This document shows, one piece after another, positions 26,177 through 34,215 of a stretch of 64,000 nt of DNA. The notes beneath the pieces are model-generated. The model was not told the origin of the DNA, made no database searches, and saw only the letters and a program-made list of their open reading frames with translations. Origin of the DNA: CAVQND01 sp049518415 (GTDB lineage Bacteria; Verrucomicrobiota; Verrucomicrobiia; Limisphaerales; UBA8199); assembly GCA_049518415.1 (NCBI GenBank), contig JBEKRX010000019.1:18171-82170 (forward strand), given 5' to 3'. The stretch's first letter is position 1. Each line of letters begins with the position of its first letter. Both the position numbers and the translations under genes were made by a program.

Positions 26177-28393
26177 ATGACACGACTGCGCCACATCCTG
26201 GGGCTGGGTTTCTGGTTGGTCGCGCTGCCCTGCGCCTTGGGTGCGCCGCCGCCGCAGGAGTGGATCATCGAACCGCTGACCGGGGAGGGGTATGCCTGGT
26301 TCGAATTCGCTCATGAGAAGTTCCTGGCTGGCGGCACCAACGGGGTCATCGTGCGCTACGGCGGCGCCGTGCTCACAGCCGACTCGGTCACGGTGGACGA
26401 AAACTCGGGCGAAGTGGCCGCCGACGGCCGGGTGCGCATCCTGCGCGACGACCAAATCTGGGCCAGCGAGCACGTCCGCTACAACTTCCTGACCCGCCGG
26501 ATCGAGGCCGAACAGTTCCGCACCGGCAAGCCGCCCGTGTTTGCCGCCGGCCAGGACCTGCACGTCGAAGTCACCAACAAGGTCTATGCCGCCACCAACG
26601 CCCTGATCACTACCGACGATGTCCGGCAACCGGGCGTCATCATCCGCGCCAAGTACCTCGAGATCATTCCCGGCCAGCGCATTCGGGCGCGCCACGCGAC
26701 GCTCTACCTGGCCGGCGTGCCCGTGTTCTACTTTCCCTATTACTCGCGCAACTTGGGGGAGCATCCCAACAACTTCGATTTGATTCCCGGCTACCGCAGC
26801 AGCTTTGGGCCCTACCTGCTGGGCAGCTACACCTGGTTTCTCAGCCCGGAACTCGATGGCCGCCTGCACCTCGATTACCGCGTCCGCCGCGGCCTGGGGA
26901 CCGGGCCGGACTTCAATTACCATCTCGGCCGCTGGGGCGACGGCTCACTGCGGTATTATTACCTGCACGACCTCAATCCGCAGGCGGACGTGGCCGGGGC
27001 CTCGATTCCCGACAACCGCCAGCGGGTCGATTTCTCCTACCAGGCCATGCCGGCCACCAACCTGGCCGTGAAATCCCGCGTGCGCTACCAGGGCGACACC
27101 AACCTCGTCCGCGAGTTCTTCGAAGGCGACTACCGCCAGAACCCGCAGCCCAACACCTTTGTGGAAGTCAATAAATTCTGGCAGAACTTCAGCCTCGATG
27201 CTTACCTGCAGCCGCGCCTCAATGCCTTCCTCGAGACGGTCGAGCGCCTGCCGGACGTCCGGCTCACGGGCTATCGCCAGCAGTTGGGCGGCTCGCCGCT
27301 CTACTATGAAAGCGAAAGCTCGCTTGGCTATTATCGCCATCTGTTCGCCGAAACCAACTCGCTGCCCACCGGCATCGATTACGCCGCCGGGCGGGGCGAC
27401 ACCTATCACCAGGTGCTGATGCCGGAGACCTTTTTCGGCTGGCTCAACCTGACCCCGCGCGTGGGGGGCCGGTTTACCTATTACAGCGAGGCCTCCGGCC
27501 CCGGGGCCCGCTGGGACGAAGAAACGCGCGGGGTGTTCAACACCGGGGCCGAGGTCTCGTTCAAGGCCGCGCGGGTCTGGCCCGGCCTCCGCAGCGACTT
27601 CCTGGACCTGGCGGGCTTGCGCCACATCCTTGAGCCCTCCGTCAACTATGTCTTCGTCCCCAGGCCCAACGTGTTGCCCCACCAGTTGCCCCAGTTCGAT
27701 TCCGAGCTGCCCAGCCTGGAACTGCTGCCGCTCGACTTCCCGGAATTCAACGCCCTCGACCAGATTGACAGCCGCAATGTCCTGCGCCTGGGCCTGGGCA
27801 ACAAACTCCAAACCAAGCGCAACGGCGCCATCGTGGACTTCCTCAAGTGGCAAGTCTATACCGACTGGCGCCTGCAACAGTCCCAGGACCAGACCAACCT
27901 GAGCCGCTTCTCCGATGTCTATTCGGACCTGGCACTCAAGCCCCGCTCCTGGCTGACGCTCGAATCCAAGACCCGCTATGATGTCCAGGACGGCGTCTGG
28001 CGGCTGGCGCTCCACACCCTGACCCTCCAGCCCAACAACGTCTGGTCCTGGAGCCTCGGACACTTCTATCTGCACAGCGATGACTTGAGTTCCCGGACCG
28101 GCCTGGGCGTGGGCAACAATCTCTTCATCAACACCATCTTTTTCCGGCTCAACGAAGACTGGGGCTTGCGCGCCTCCCATTATTACGAAGCGCGCACCAG
28201 CACCTTGCAGGAACAAGCCTACACCGTTTACCGCGACTTCCGCAGTTGGACGGCCGCCCTCACCTTCCGCCTGCGGGACAATCCCCTCGGCCCGCAGGAC
28301 CTCACCGTCGCCTTCACCTTCTCCCTCAAGGCCTTCCCGCGCTACGGCCCGGGCGGCGATACCCGCCTCCCTTACTCCTTGTGGGGCGGCTAG
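26177..28393 (+). CDS. lptD: LPS-assembly protein LptD-like (OstA/LptD barrel)
   Basis: 738 aa, starting at ATG 26177 with a signal peptide ending ALGAP; an upstream TTG start would add a non-hydrophobic tail. An N-terminal OstA/LptA-like beta-jellyroll (residues about 50-150, ADSVTVDENSGEVAADGRVRI) is followed by a large beta-barrel rich in aromatic-bounded strands, including YFPYYSRN and YHLGRW. LptD inserts lipopolysaccharide into the outer leaflet. Its presence supports an LPS-bearing outer membrane. The two conserved disulphide cysteine pairs of E. coli LptD were not found, as often in distant phyla. Confidence 0.82.
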   Translation: MTRLRHILGLGFWLVALPCALGAPPPQEWIIEPLTGEGYAWFEFAHEKFLAGGTNGVIVRYGGAVLTADSVTVDENSGEVAADGRVRILRDDQIWASEHVRYNFLTRRIEAEQFRTGKPPVFAAGQDLHVEVTNKVYAATNALITTDDVRQPGVIIRAKYLEIIPGQRIRARHATLYLAGVPVFYFPYYSRNLGEHPNNFDLIPGYRSSFGPYLLGSYTWFLSPELDGRLHLDYRVRRGLGTGPDFNYHLGRWGDGSLRYYYLHDLNPQADVAGASIPDNRQRVDFSYQAMPATNLAVKSRVRYQGDTNLVREFFEGDYRQNPQPNTFVEVNKFWQNFSLDAYLQPRLNAFLETVERLPDVRLTGYRQQLGGSPLYYESESSLGYYRHLFAETNSLPTGIDYAAGRGDTYHQVLMPETFFGWLNLTPRVGGRFTYYSEASGPGARWDEETRGVFNTGAEVSFKAARVWPGLRSDFLDLAGLRHILEPSVNYVFVPRPNVLPHQLPQFDSELPSLELLPLDFPEFNALDQIDSRNVLRLGLGNKLQTKRNGAIVDFLKWQVYTDWRLQQSQDQTNLSRFSDVYSDLALKPRSWLTLESKTRYDVQDGVWRLALHTLTLQPNNVWSWSLGHFYLHSDDLSSRTGLGVGNNLFINTIFFRLNEDWGLRASHYYEARTSTLQEQAYTVYRDFRSWTAALTFRLRDNPLGPQDLTVAFTFSLKAFPRYGPGGDTRLPYSLWGG

Positions 28394-28472
28394 GCCGGGC
28401 GAAATCTGGTGGACAGTCGCATCGGCTTTGGTAATGTTTTTTTTCCGTTGGCAGTTGACCGAAGATAAGATT

Positions 28473-30002
28473 ATGCGAACTCTCTTGCTTGGCCTCGACA
28501 GCGGCACTCAATCCACCAAGGCCCTCGTGGTGGACGCGCGCGACGGCAAAGTCCTCGCGGCGGCGGCCCAGGAGTACGACTTGATTGCGCATCTGCCGCC
28601 CGGGGCCAAGGAACAGCATCCCCACACCTGGCGTGACGCGGCCGCCAGCGTGATTCGCCGGGCGTTGCGCCAGGCCAAAGCGGTGGCCTCGGAGGTCAAG
28701 GCCATCGGTGTCAGCGGCCAACAACACGGCTTCGTTCCCCTCGACCAGGCGGGCGAGGTCATCCGCCCGGCCAAATTGTGGTGCGACACCGCCACCGCCC
28801 CCGAGTGCGAGGAGATCATGGCGCGCCTCGGCGGCTGGAAAGCCACCCTCAAGGCCCTGGGCAATGCCGTCCTGCCCGGCTTCACCGCCTCGAAAATCCT
28901 CTGGCTCAAAAACCACGAACCGGAGAATTATCGCCGCCTGGCCACCGTGCTTCTGCCCCACGATTACCTCAATTTCTGGCTCACCGGACAAAAAACGATG
29001 GAGTACGGCGACGCCAGCGGCACGGCGCTGCTCGACGTGCGCAAGCGGGCCTGGTCGGACGCCGTCATCGCCGCCATCGATCCCGACCTGGCCGGCAAAC
29101 TGCCGGCGTTGGCGGGCAGCGACCAGCCCGCCGGCACCCTGCAGACCAGCACCGCCAAGTTGCTCGACCTCAACCCCGGCATCCTCGTCAGCGCCGGCGG
29201 CGGCGACAACATGATGGGCGCCATCGGCACCGGCAACACCCGCCCCGGCGTCATCACCGCCAGCTTCGGCACCAGCGGCACCATTTACGCCTGCGCCCAA
29301 AAGCCCGTCGTCGATCCCAAAGGCGAAATCGCCGCCTTCTGCGACTCGACCAATCGCTGGCTGCCGTTGCTTTGCACCATGAACGTGACCGTCGCCACCG
29401 AGATGGTCCGCGAAGATTTCGGCTGGTCTCGCGAGAAATACGCCGCCGAATCGGCCCGCGTGTTCCCCGGTTCGGAGGGCCTCTTGCTGCTCCCCTACTT
29501 TGAAGGCGAGCGCACCCCGAACGTGCCCGACGGCACCGGCGTCTGGTTCGGCGTGAACAAAAGGACCTTCGAGGCCGGCCATTTCGCCCGCGCCGCCATG
29601 GAAGGGGTCACCCTGGGCATGAACTATGGCCTGCGCCGCCTGGTCCAACTGGGCGTCCAGCCGACCCAGATCCGCGCCACCGGCGGCGGCGCCAGGTCCA
29701 AGCTCTGGCGCCAGATCATGGCCGACATCTTCGACGCCCAGGTGGTGACCTTGAAGGTCGGCGAGGGCGCGGCCTACGGCGCGGCCCTCCAGGCCCTCTG
29801 GTGCTGGCGCTTGCAGGGGGGTGAAAACCTCGCCATCAGCGCTATCACCGACCGGTTCGTCGAAGTCAATCCCGCCGAAACTGCCCAGCCAGACCCGAAA
29901 AATGCCCAGGTCTACCGCGAGTTGCAGGAGGTTCAAAACCAAATGTCCGGGGCGCTCCTCAAAGTCTTCAAGCTGCACCGGCAATTCGTCCTGCGCTGCT
30001 AG
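28473..30002 (+). CDS. xylB: Xylulokinase
   Basis: 509 aa. The ATG at 28473 starts with LLLGLDSGTQSTKALVV, the FGGY phosphate loop. Family motifs continue with GVSGQQHGFVPLD, PAKLWCDTAT and GGGDNMMGAIGTG, then the C-terminal TGGGARSKLWRQIMAD loop. The FGGY family phosphorylates pentuloses; the GQQHG and KLWCD forms point to xylulose. It likely feeds xylose into the pentose-phosphate pathway. No xylose isomerase is in the window. A palindromic repeat begins within 30 bp after the stop. Confidence 0.9.
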   Translation: MRTLLLGLDSGTQSTKALVVDARDGKVLAAAAQEYDLIAHLPPGAKEQHPHTWRDAAASVIRRALRQAKAVASEVKAIGVSGQQHGFVPLDQAGEVIRPAKLWCDTATAPECEEIMARLGGWKATLKALGNAVLPGFTASKILWLKNHEPENYRRLATVLLPHDYLNFWLTGQKTMEYGDASGTALLDVRKRAWSDAVIAAIDPDLAGKLPALAGSDQPAGTLQTSTAKLLDLNPGILVSAGGGDNMMGAIGTGNTRPGVITASFGTSGTIYACAQKPVVDPKGEIAAFCDSTNRWLPLLCTMNVTVATEMVREDFGWSREKYAAESARVFPGSEGLLLLPYFEGERTPNVPDGTGVWFGVNKRTFEAGHFARAAMEGVTLGMNYGLRRLVQLGVQPTQIRATGGGARSKLWRQIMADIFDAQVVTLKVGEGAAYGAALQALWCWRLQGGENLAISAITDRFVEVNPAETAQPDPKNAQVYRELQEVQNQMSGALLKVFKLHRQFVLRC

Positions 30003-30023
30003 GCCTGAGGCGGACGTTTGTTC

Positions 30024-30320
30024 GTGGGCCGTTTCCTAAATGCGCTCCCATAGGCGGGCGCATCCTGAAACTGCCCCCGAGCGCGGGGGGGAAGCCCTCC
30101 CCTCTTTACCCCTCCCATGCGCTCGGAGCGCATGGGAGGGGGGTGATCGGTTTTTCCACTTTACCCAGGGCGGTCCCGACGTGTCGGGACTCGGAGCGGG
30201 ACGGGCCTTGCCCTAGGCTGGTATGTTTCGGCCCCTACAGGGCGGAAGAATGCCGCGCTACGCGCGGGCAGAGTGGAATTGGTGGCAGTGTCGGGATGCG
30301 CCCCCATGTAACCACGTGGC
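30024..30320. repeat. Palindromic repeat block, copy 1 of a second REP-like family
   Basis: GTGGGCCGTTTCCTAAAT at 30024-30041 resembles the end of the palindrome at 34054. At 30109-30141 is a perfect 33-nt palindrome with half-site CCCCTCCCATGCGCTC. The following CGGCCCCTACAGGGCGGAAG and GGCAGTGTCGGGATGCGCCC segments recur in inverted order at 53446-53600. The unit fills the spacer between xylB and thiH. Confidence 0.75.
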
Positions 30321-30375
30321 TTTCCAGCTCTTGCCCTGTCTCGACTTTCGCCTGATCTTTGCTACGTTTCCTGGC

Positions 30376-31572
30376 GTGAGCTTTGCCACTGAATTTGACG
30401 CACTGCCCCTGGGCGCTTTGGTGCAGCGCTCCTTGGGCGCACCGACAGCGGCGGTGCGCGAAAGCCTGGGAAAGTCAAAGCTTTCCCTGCAAGACTTTGC
30501 CCATCTGCTTTCACCGGCGGCGGGGGAGTTGCTCGAAGTGCTGGGCCGGCGCTCGCAGCAACTGACCCGGCAGCGGTTCGGGAAGGTCATTCGGCTCTTT
30601 GCGCCGCTGTATCTGTCCAACGAGTGCCTCAACAACTGTAAGTACTGCGGTTTCTCGCGCGCCAACCCGATTGTGCGGGTGACGCTCTCGGTGGAGGAAG
30701 CGCGGCGGGAGGCAGGGGCGCTGCTGGAGCAGGGCTTCCGCAACATCCTGCTGGTGGCGGGCGAGCATCCCAAGTGCGTCTCGACCACCTATCTGCGCGA
30801 ATGCGTGGCCGCCCTGCACGCGGCCGTCCCCAGCCTGTCCCTCGAGGTGGGAGCGCTGGCGACCGAGCAGTACCGGCCGCTGGTCGCAGCGGGCGCAGAC
30901 GGGTTGGTGGTCTACCAGGAGACCTATGACCGGGCTGTGTATGCGGACCTGCACACGTCCGGCCCGAAACGGAATTTCGATTGGCGGCTGGAAACGCCGG
31001 AGCGGGCCTACGCCGCGGGCTTCCGGCGGCTGGGCATCAGCCCGCTCTACGGCCTGGCGGATTGGCGTTACGAGGCGCTCAGCGTGGCGGCCCACGCCGA
31101 TTACTTGCTGCGCCACTGCTGGAAGGCCTTCCTGACCATTTCCCTCACGCGGCTGCGGCCCGCCGCCGGCGAGTTTGCGCCCCGGACGCCTCTGGCCGAC
31201 CGGGACCTCGTCCAACTGCTCTGCGCGTTGCGGCTCATGTTCCCCGATGCCGGCCTGGTGCTGTCCACCCGCGAATCGCCCAAAATGCGCAACGGCCTGA
31301 TCCCGCTCGGCGTCACGTTGATGAGCGCCGGCAGCCACACTGAACCGGGCGGTTACACCGGCGCCGGCCGGCAACACCTGCGCCAGCGGGCGCGCGGACC
31401 CCTCATGCCGGCCGTCGCCGGTTCCAGCGAGTGGGCGCCCGCTCCTCCGGCCAATGCCACGGAGCAATTCAGCATTGCCGACCCTCGCTCGCCACACGAA
31501 GTGGCCGACCTGATTCGCGGGCTCGGGTACGAACCGGTGTGGAAAGATTGGGATAGGGCGCTCACGGAATGA
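30376..31572 (+). CDS. thiH: 2-iminoacetate synthase ThiH
   Basis: 398 aa. The GTG at 30376 is chosen because the longer frame runs through the upstream repeat. Radical SAM cysteines C84, C88 and C91 occur in CLNNCKYCGF. The C-terminal half has the ThiH/BATS-type segment ISPLYGLADWRYEALS. ThiH splits tyrosine to 2-iminoacetate for thiazole synthesis. The adjacent ThiS carrier supports this. The tyrosine-binding and thiamin-operon partner ThiG is not in the window. Confidence 0.92.
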   Translation: MSFATEFDALPLGALVQRSLGAPTAAVRESLGKSKLSLQDFAHLLSPAAGELLEVLGRRSQQLTRQRFGKVIRLFAPLYLSNECLNNCKYCGFSRANPIVRVTLSVEEARREAGALLEQGFRNILLVAGEHPKCVSTTYLRECVAALHAAVPSLSLEVGALATEQYRPLVAAGADGLVVYQETYDRAVYADLHTSGPKRNFDWRLETPERAYAAGFRRLGISPLYGLADWRYEALSVAAHADYLLRHCWKAFLTISLTRLRPAAGEFAPRTPLADRDLVQLLCALRLMFPDAGLVLSTRESPKMRNGLIPLGVTLMSAGSHTEPGGYTGAGRQHLRQRARGPLMPAVAGSSEWAPAPPANATEQFSIADPRSPHEVADLIRGLGYEPVWKDWDRALTE

Positions 31573-31653
31573 ATAGTCCAAAGTCCAAGCGCCAGACTCG
31601 ACTCAAGCGGCTTGACCCGCGCACGATTTCAGTGCGCCCATGAATCGTGTTTT

Positions 31654-31863
31654 GTGAACCCTGCTTTCGTCATCGCCAACGGTCAACGGGTGGAGACCAA
31701 GCTCCCTTGCTCGCTCGCGGAGTTGCTGCTCGCGCAAAAACTGCTCCCGCGCAGTGTGGTCGTGGAACACAACGGCGAGGCGGTGGCGCCTTCGGAATTC
31801 GCCACCCGCCAGGTCCAGCCCGGCGATCGGCTCGAAATCGTCAGGATTGTGGCTGGCGGCTGA
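31654..31863 (+). CDS. thiS: Sulfur carrier protein ThiS
   Basis: 69 aa from the GTG at 31654. It has the small beta-grasp fold (FVIANGQRVETK, SLAELLLAQKL) and the invariant C-terminal Gly-Gly (IVRIVAGG) that is adenylated and thiocarboxylated. It lies 81 bp after thiH. ThiS donates sulfur for the thiazole ring of thiamin. It is normally found with thiG; here it pairs with thiH only. The overlap-free 81-bp spacer has no recognisable promoter. Confidence 0.9.
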   Translation: MNPAFVIANGQRVETKLPCSLAELLLAQKLLPRSVVVEHNGEAVAPSEFATRQVQPGDRLEIVRIVAGG

Positions 31864-31938
31864 AGCCTGGCCTGCCGGGAGCCGGGCCGGCGGGAGGCTC
31901 GGCCGCCCGGTCCCCGAATCCGCCACTGAGAGCGCCGG

Positions 31939-32328
31939 TTACTTCTTGGCCGGGGCGGCCGCCTTGGCCGGCGGGGCGCCCGTCAGAGTCGGGGCGGCCG
32001 GTTTCAGGCCATACTTGGTTAGGACCGGAACAAAGTCCGGATGGCTGTTGCCGTATTCGGTCAGCTTGCGAATGAATTCGTCGATGGCCGGCCCGTTGGC
32101 CTTCTGGTATTGCTGATATTGGGTCACCATGACCCCGACCTGCGGGCGGCGGTTGTCCAGGGCCCGGCGCAAGGACCTGGCTTGCCACAGCAGGAAACCG
32201 CTCAGCGTGCCGCTCACCAGGATGAGCAGCGCCAGAAGCAAAACCATCAGGGCTCGCAACGAATCATACTGCGCCTGCAACTCGTCGAGTTCGCGCTGGG
32301 CAGGGGCGCTATTTTCCAGGTTGTCCAT
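31939..32328 (-). CDS. Small single-pass membrane protein, paralogue of the next gene
   Basis: 129 aa. A coiled-coil-like N-terminus (ELDELQAQYDSLRALM) leads into one transmembrane helix (LLLALLILVSGTLSGFLLW), then a basic linker and a soluble C-terminal tail ending in Ala/Pro/Lys repeats. The tail shares Y..(A/S)(H)P...P.L...G with the neighbouring 90-aa protein, so the two look like paralogues. No known domain. The gene is 5 bp downstream of that paralogue and probably in one transcript with it. Function is unknown. Confidence 0.7.
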   Translation of the reverse strand: MDNLENSAPAQRELDELQAQYDSLRALMVLLLALLILVSGTLSGFLLWQARSLRRALDNRRPQVGVMVTQYQQYQKANGPAIDEFIRKLTEYGNSHPDFVPVLTKYGLKPAAPTLTGAPPAKAAAPAKK

Positions 32329-32333
32329 AATGC

Positions 32334-32606
32334 CTATTTGTTAGTGATCGCGCCGGCGGGGGCAGCCTCTTCGACGCCGATTGACTTCAGGATCGGGTTA
32401 ATCGCCGGATGGGCCTTGGAGTATTCGCGCGTATCGTTGACCAACATTTGGACGGCCGTCCGCCGATAATTGATGGCCTCCACCTGGCCCTCGAGCGCTT
32501 GGAGTTTGTGGGTGTACCGAACACACAGCGTGAACGATACGACCGACCAGACCGCGCTGATCGCCAGCACGGCCAGCAGAATGGTTATCAAAGGACTGTT
32601 TTTCAT
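32334..32606 (-). CDS. Small single-pass membrane protein, paralogue of the previous gene
   Basis: 90 aa. An N-terminal transmembrane helix (LITILLAVLAISAVWSVVSF) is followed by a short alpha-helical region and the C-terminal KAHPAINPILKSIGV, which corresponds to SHPDFVPVLTKYGL in the downstream paralogue. It lacks the longer tail. It is transcribed first in the minus-strand pair, divergently from infA. No known family was recognised; a small membrane scaffold or regulatory role is possible but unsupported. Confidence 0.7.
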   Translation of the reverse strand: MKNSPLITILLAVLAISAVWSVVSFTLCVRYTHKLQALEGQVEAINYRRTAVQMLVNDTREYSKAHPAINPILKSIGVEEAAPAGAITNK

Positions 32607-32913
32607 ACCACTTCAATGATTGTACTAATTCCCGAAGGCAGTTGTCCAACTTGTTTTTTTGCCACAATCTTGCTTGATTTTGCCGGGCAAAACCCTCAAC
32701 CTGCGCCTCCTTGGAAGGCCGAGCCCGGGGTGCATCTCCCGGTTGTCGGTGGCTTGGGGCCTCTGGCCCCCGAGCGGCCCACGGGCCAGGACGCCCGGGC
32801 CACTGACCCCAACCACGCCGAGATGCCCCCCGACCCCGGCCCGCGATGTAACAGAGTTGATTTTTTGCCCCCGGGCATGGCAAGAAGCCTGAAGATATTC
32901 GACCAGTGGCCCA
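32607..32913. other. Divergent intergenic region between the membrane pair and infA
   Basis: About 300 bp with no gene. The AT-richer left third (32607-32700) could host promoters for the minus-strand pair. The GC-rich right part includes a GGCCTCTGGCCCCC hairpin-like stretch near 32758-32771. No confident -35/-10 pair was identified. Confidence 0.4.
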
Positions 32914-33132
32914 GTGGCTAAGGAAGAACCAATTGAATTGACCGGCGCCGTAACCCAGGTATTGCCGGGCACCATGTTCCGCGTGGCTTTGCCCAACGGC
33001 CACGAGGTGCTGGCCCATATCTCCGGCAAGATGCGCAAGAACTTCATCCGCATCAGCGTCGGCGACAGAGTCAACGTCCAAATGTCACCTTATGATTTGG
33101 GCAAGGCCCGGATTACCTTCCGGCATAGTTGA
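32914..33132 (+). CDS. infA: Translation initiation factor IF-1 (first copy)
   Basis: 72 aa from a GTG at 32914. It has the S1/OB-fold IF-1 sequence: VLPGTMFRVALPNGHEVLAH, SGKMRKNFIRI, GDRVNVQMSPYDL and ARITFR. IF-1 binds the ribosomal A site during initiation. It matches the second IF-1 at 55780 in about 46 of 72 positions without gaps, so they are paralogues and not a recent duplication. It is not in a ribosomal-protein operon. The 147-bp spacer before the next gene contains no clear terminator. Confidence 0.95.
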   Translation: MAKEEPIELTGAVTQVLPGTMFRVALPNGHEVLAHISGKMRKNFIRISVGDRVNVQMSPYDLGKARITFRHS

Positions 33133-33279
33133 GCGCCTTAAAGGGCCGCCGCGTTGAATCGTCAGGACCACGCCATGCAAATCCATTTCTTTGCCCAAGC
33201 CTTGCGGACCAGGAAACCGGACGCGAAGGCGCTCATCCCCCAATGCCACCAGCTCGTCGAGCTCTAAACCGAGGTCGCC

Positions 33280-34023
33280 ATGAAAGAGTTTCTTGATTCT
33301 GCCCGCAGCGTGGTGAAGGACCGTTATGCCTTTCTGACGCCCAGCGGCTTCGTGCCCAGTTCGTTGCCCGGCTGGGAAAAGGCGCTCTGCCAGGTCCTGA
33401 TCTCCCCCGCGCTGGGGGCGCGGTTCTCCCAATTGCTCATCACCCTGCAAAGCGACAGCCTCTGCCAGGGCAACACCGGCAGAAACCAGTACTGTCTCTA
33501 CGTGCTTGAAGGCAGCGCCAGCATCCTGTCCGATAATCGCCGGCACCGGCTGGAGCCCGGCAGTTGCGCCTATGTCCCTCCGGGCAAAGATGTTCAACTC
33601 CTGAGCGGCGCCCCGACCGCGCGCATCCTCATCTTTCAAAAGGAATATCACCCGCTGCCGGGCACGGCCAACCCTCTGGCCTTTGTCACCCACGAACGCG
33701 AGATCAAAGCCCAGCCGTTCCCGGGCCGCCAGGCCGCGCGGGTGCAAGTCCTCCTGCCGGCCGAACCCGCCTTTGACATGGCGGTCAATCTCCTCACCTT
33801 CCAACCCGGCGCTGGCCTGCCCGCCGTGGCGGCCCACGTGATGGAACACGGATTTATGATGCTGCGCGGCCAGGGGATTTTTCGTTTGAACGCCGATTGG
33901 CACCCGGCGCAGGCCGGCGACGTGATTTGGACCGCTGCCTATTGTCCCCAGTGGTTTGCCGCTCTGGGCAACACCCCCGCCAGTTATATCTGTTACCAGG
34001 ACGTTAACCGCGATCCGATGTGA
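33280..34023 (+). CDS. allE: (S)-ureidoglycine aminohydrolase (bicupin)
   Basis: 247 aa with a GAGG ribosome-binding site at 33272-33275. Two cupin halves: the first with YVLEGSASILSD and AYVPPGKD; the second with HVMEHGFMMLRGQG, RLNADWHPAQAGDVIWTAAYC and the C-terminal YICYQDVNRDP, a tail seen in ureidoglycine aminohydrolases (YlbA/AllE). It releases ammonia from ureidoglycine in allantoin breakdown, which uses Mn2+. The convergent XdhC gene fits purine catabolism. Other allantoin genes are not present in the window. Confidence 0.88.
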   Translation: MKEFLDSARSVVKDRYAFLTPSGFVPSSLPGWEKALCQVLISPALGARFSQLLITLQSDSLCQGNTGRNQYCLYVLEGSASILSDNRRHRLEPGSCAYVPPGKDVQLLSGAPTARILIFQKEYHPLPGTANPLAFVTHEREIKAQPFPGRQAARVQVLLPAEPAFDMAVNLLTFQPGAGLPAVAAHVMEHGFMMLRGQGIFRLNADWHPAQAGDVIWTAAYCPQWFAALGNTPASYICYQDVNRDPM

Positions 34024-34053
34024 TGCCGCACCCAATGAAGCAGCGGCGACTTA

Positions 34054-34215
34054 GTGGGCCATTTCACAAATCCGATGACGTATTCGGCGGTTCTTTTTCG
34101 CGCAGACGGCGTTGCTCGCACCTCACAGATCGCTGCGGATATGCTCGGTGCTCGCGCCTTGTCTGCACGAAAAATCCCTCGGCGCCTACGTCACCGTATT
34201 TATGAAACGGCCCAC
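34054..34215. repeat. 162-bp imperfect palindrome (MITE-like)
   Basis: Starts GTGGGCC(A)TTTCA and ends with its inverse at 34215. The two ~80-nt arms pair through most of their length, with TTTTTCGCGCAGAC opposite GTCTGCACGAAAAA. It fills the spacer between the convergent allE and xdhC genes, ending one base before the xdhC stop codon. The GTGGGCCGTT end recurs at 25624 and 30024. Confidence 0.75.

Noticed and set aside
33175..33267. 30-codon frame MQIHFFAQALRTRKPDAKAL... between infA and allE
   Set aside because: Too short, with no homology signal or conserved context seen.
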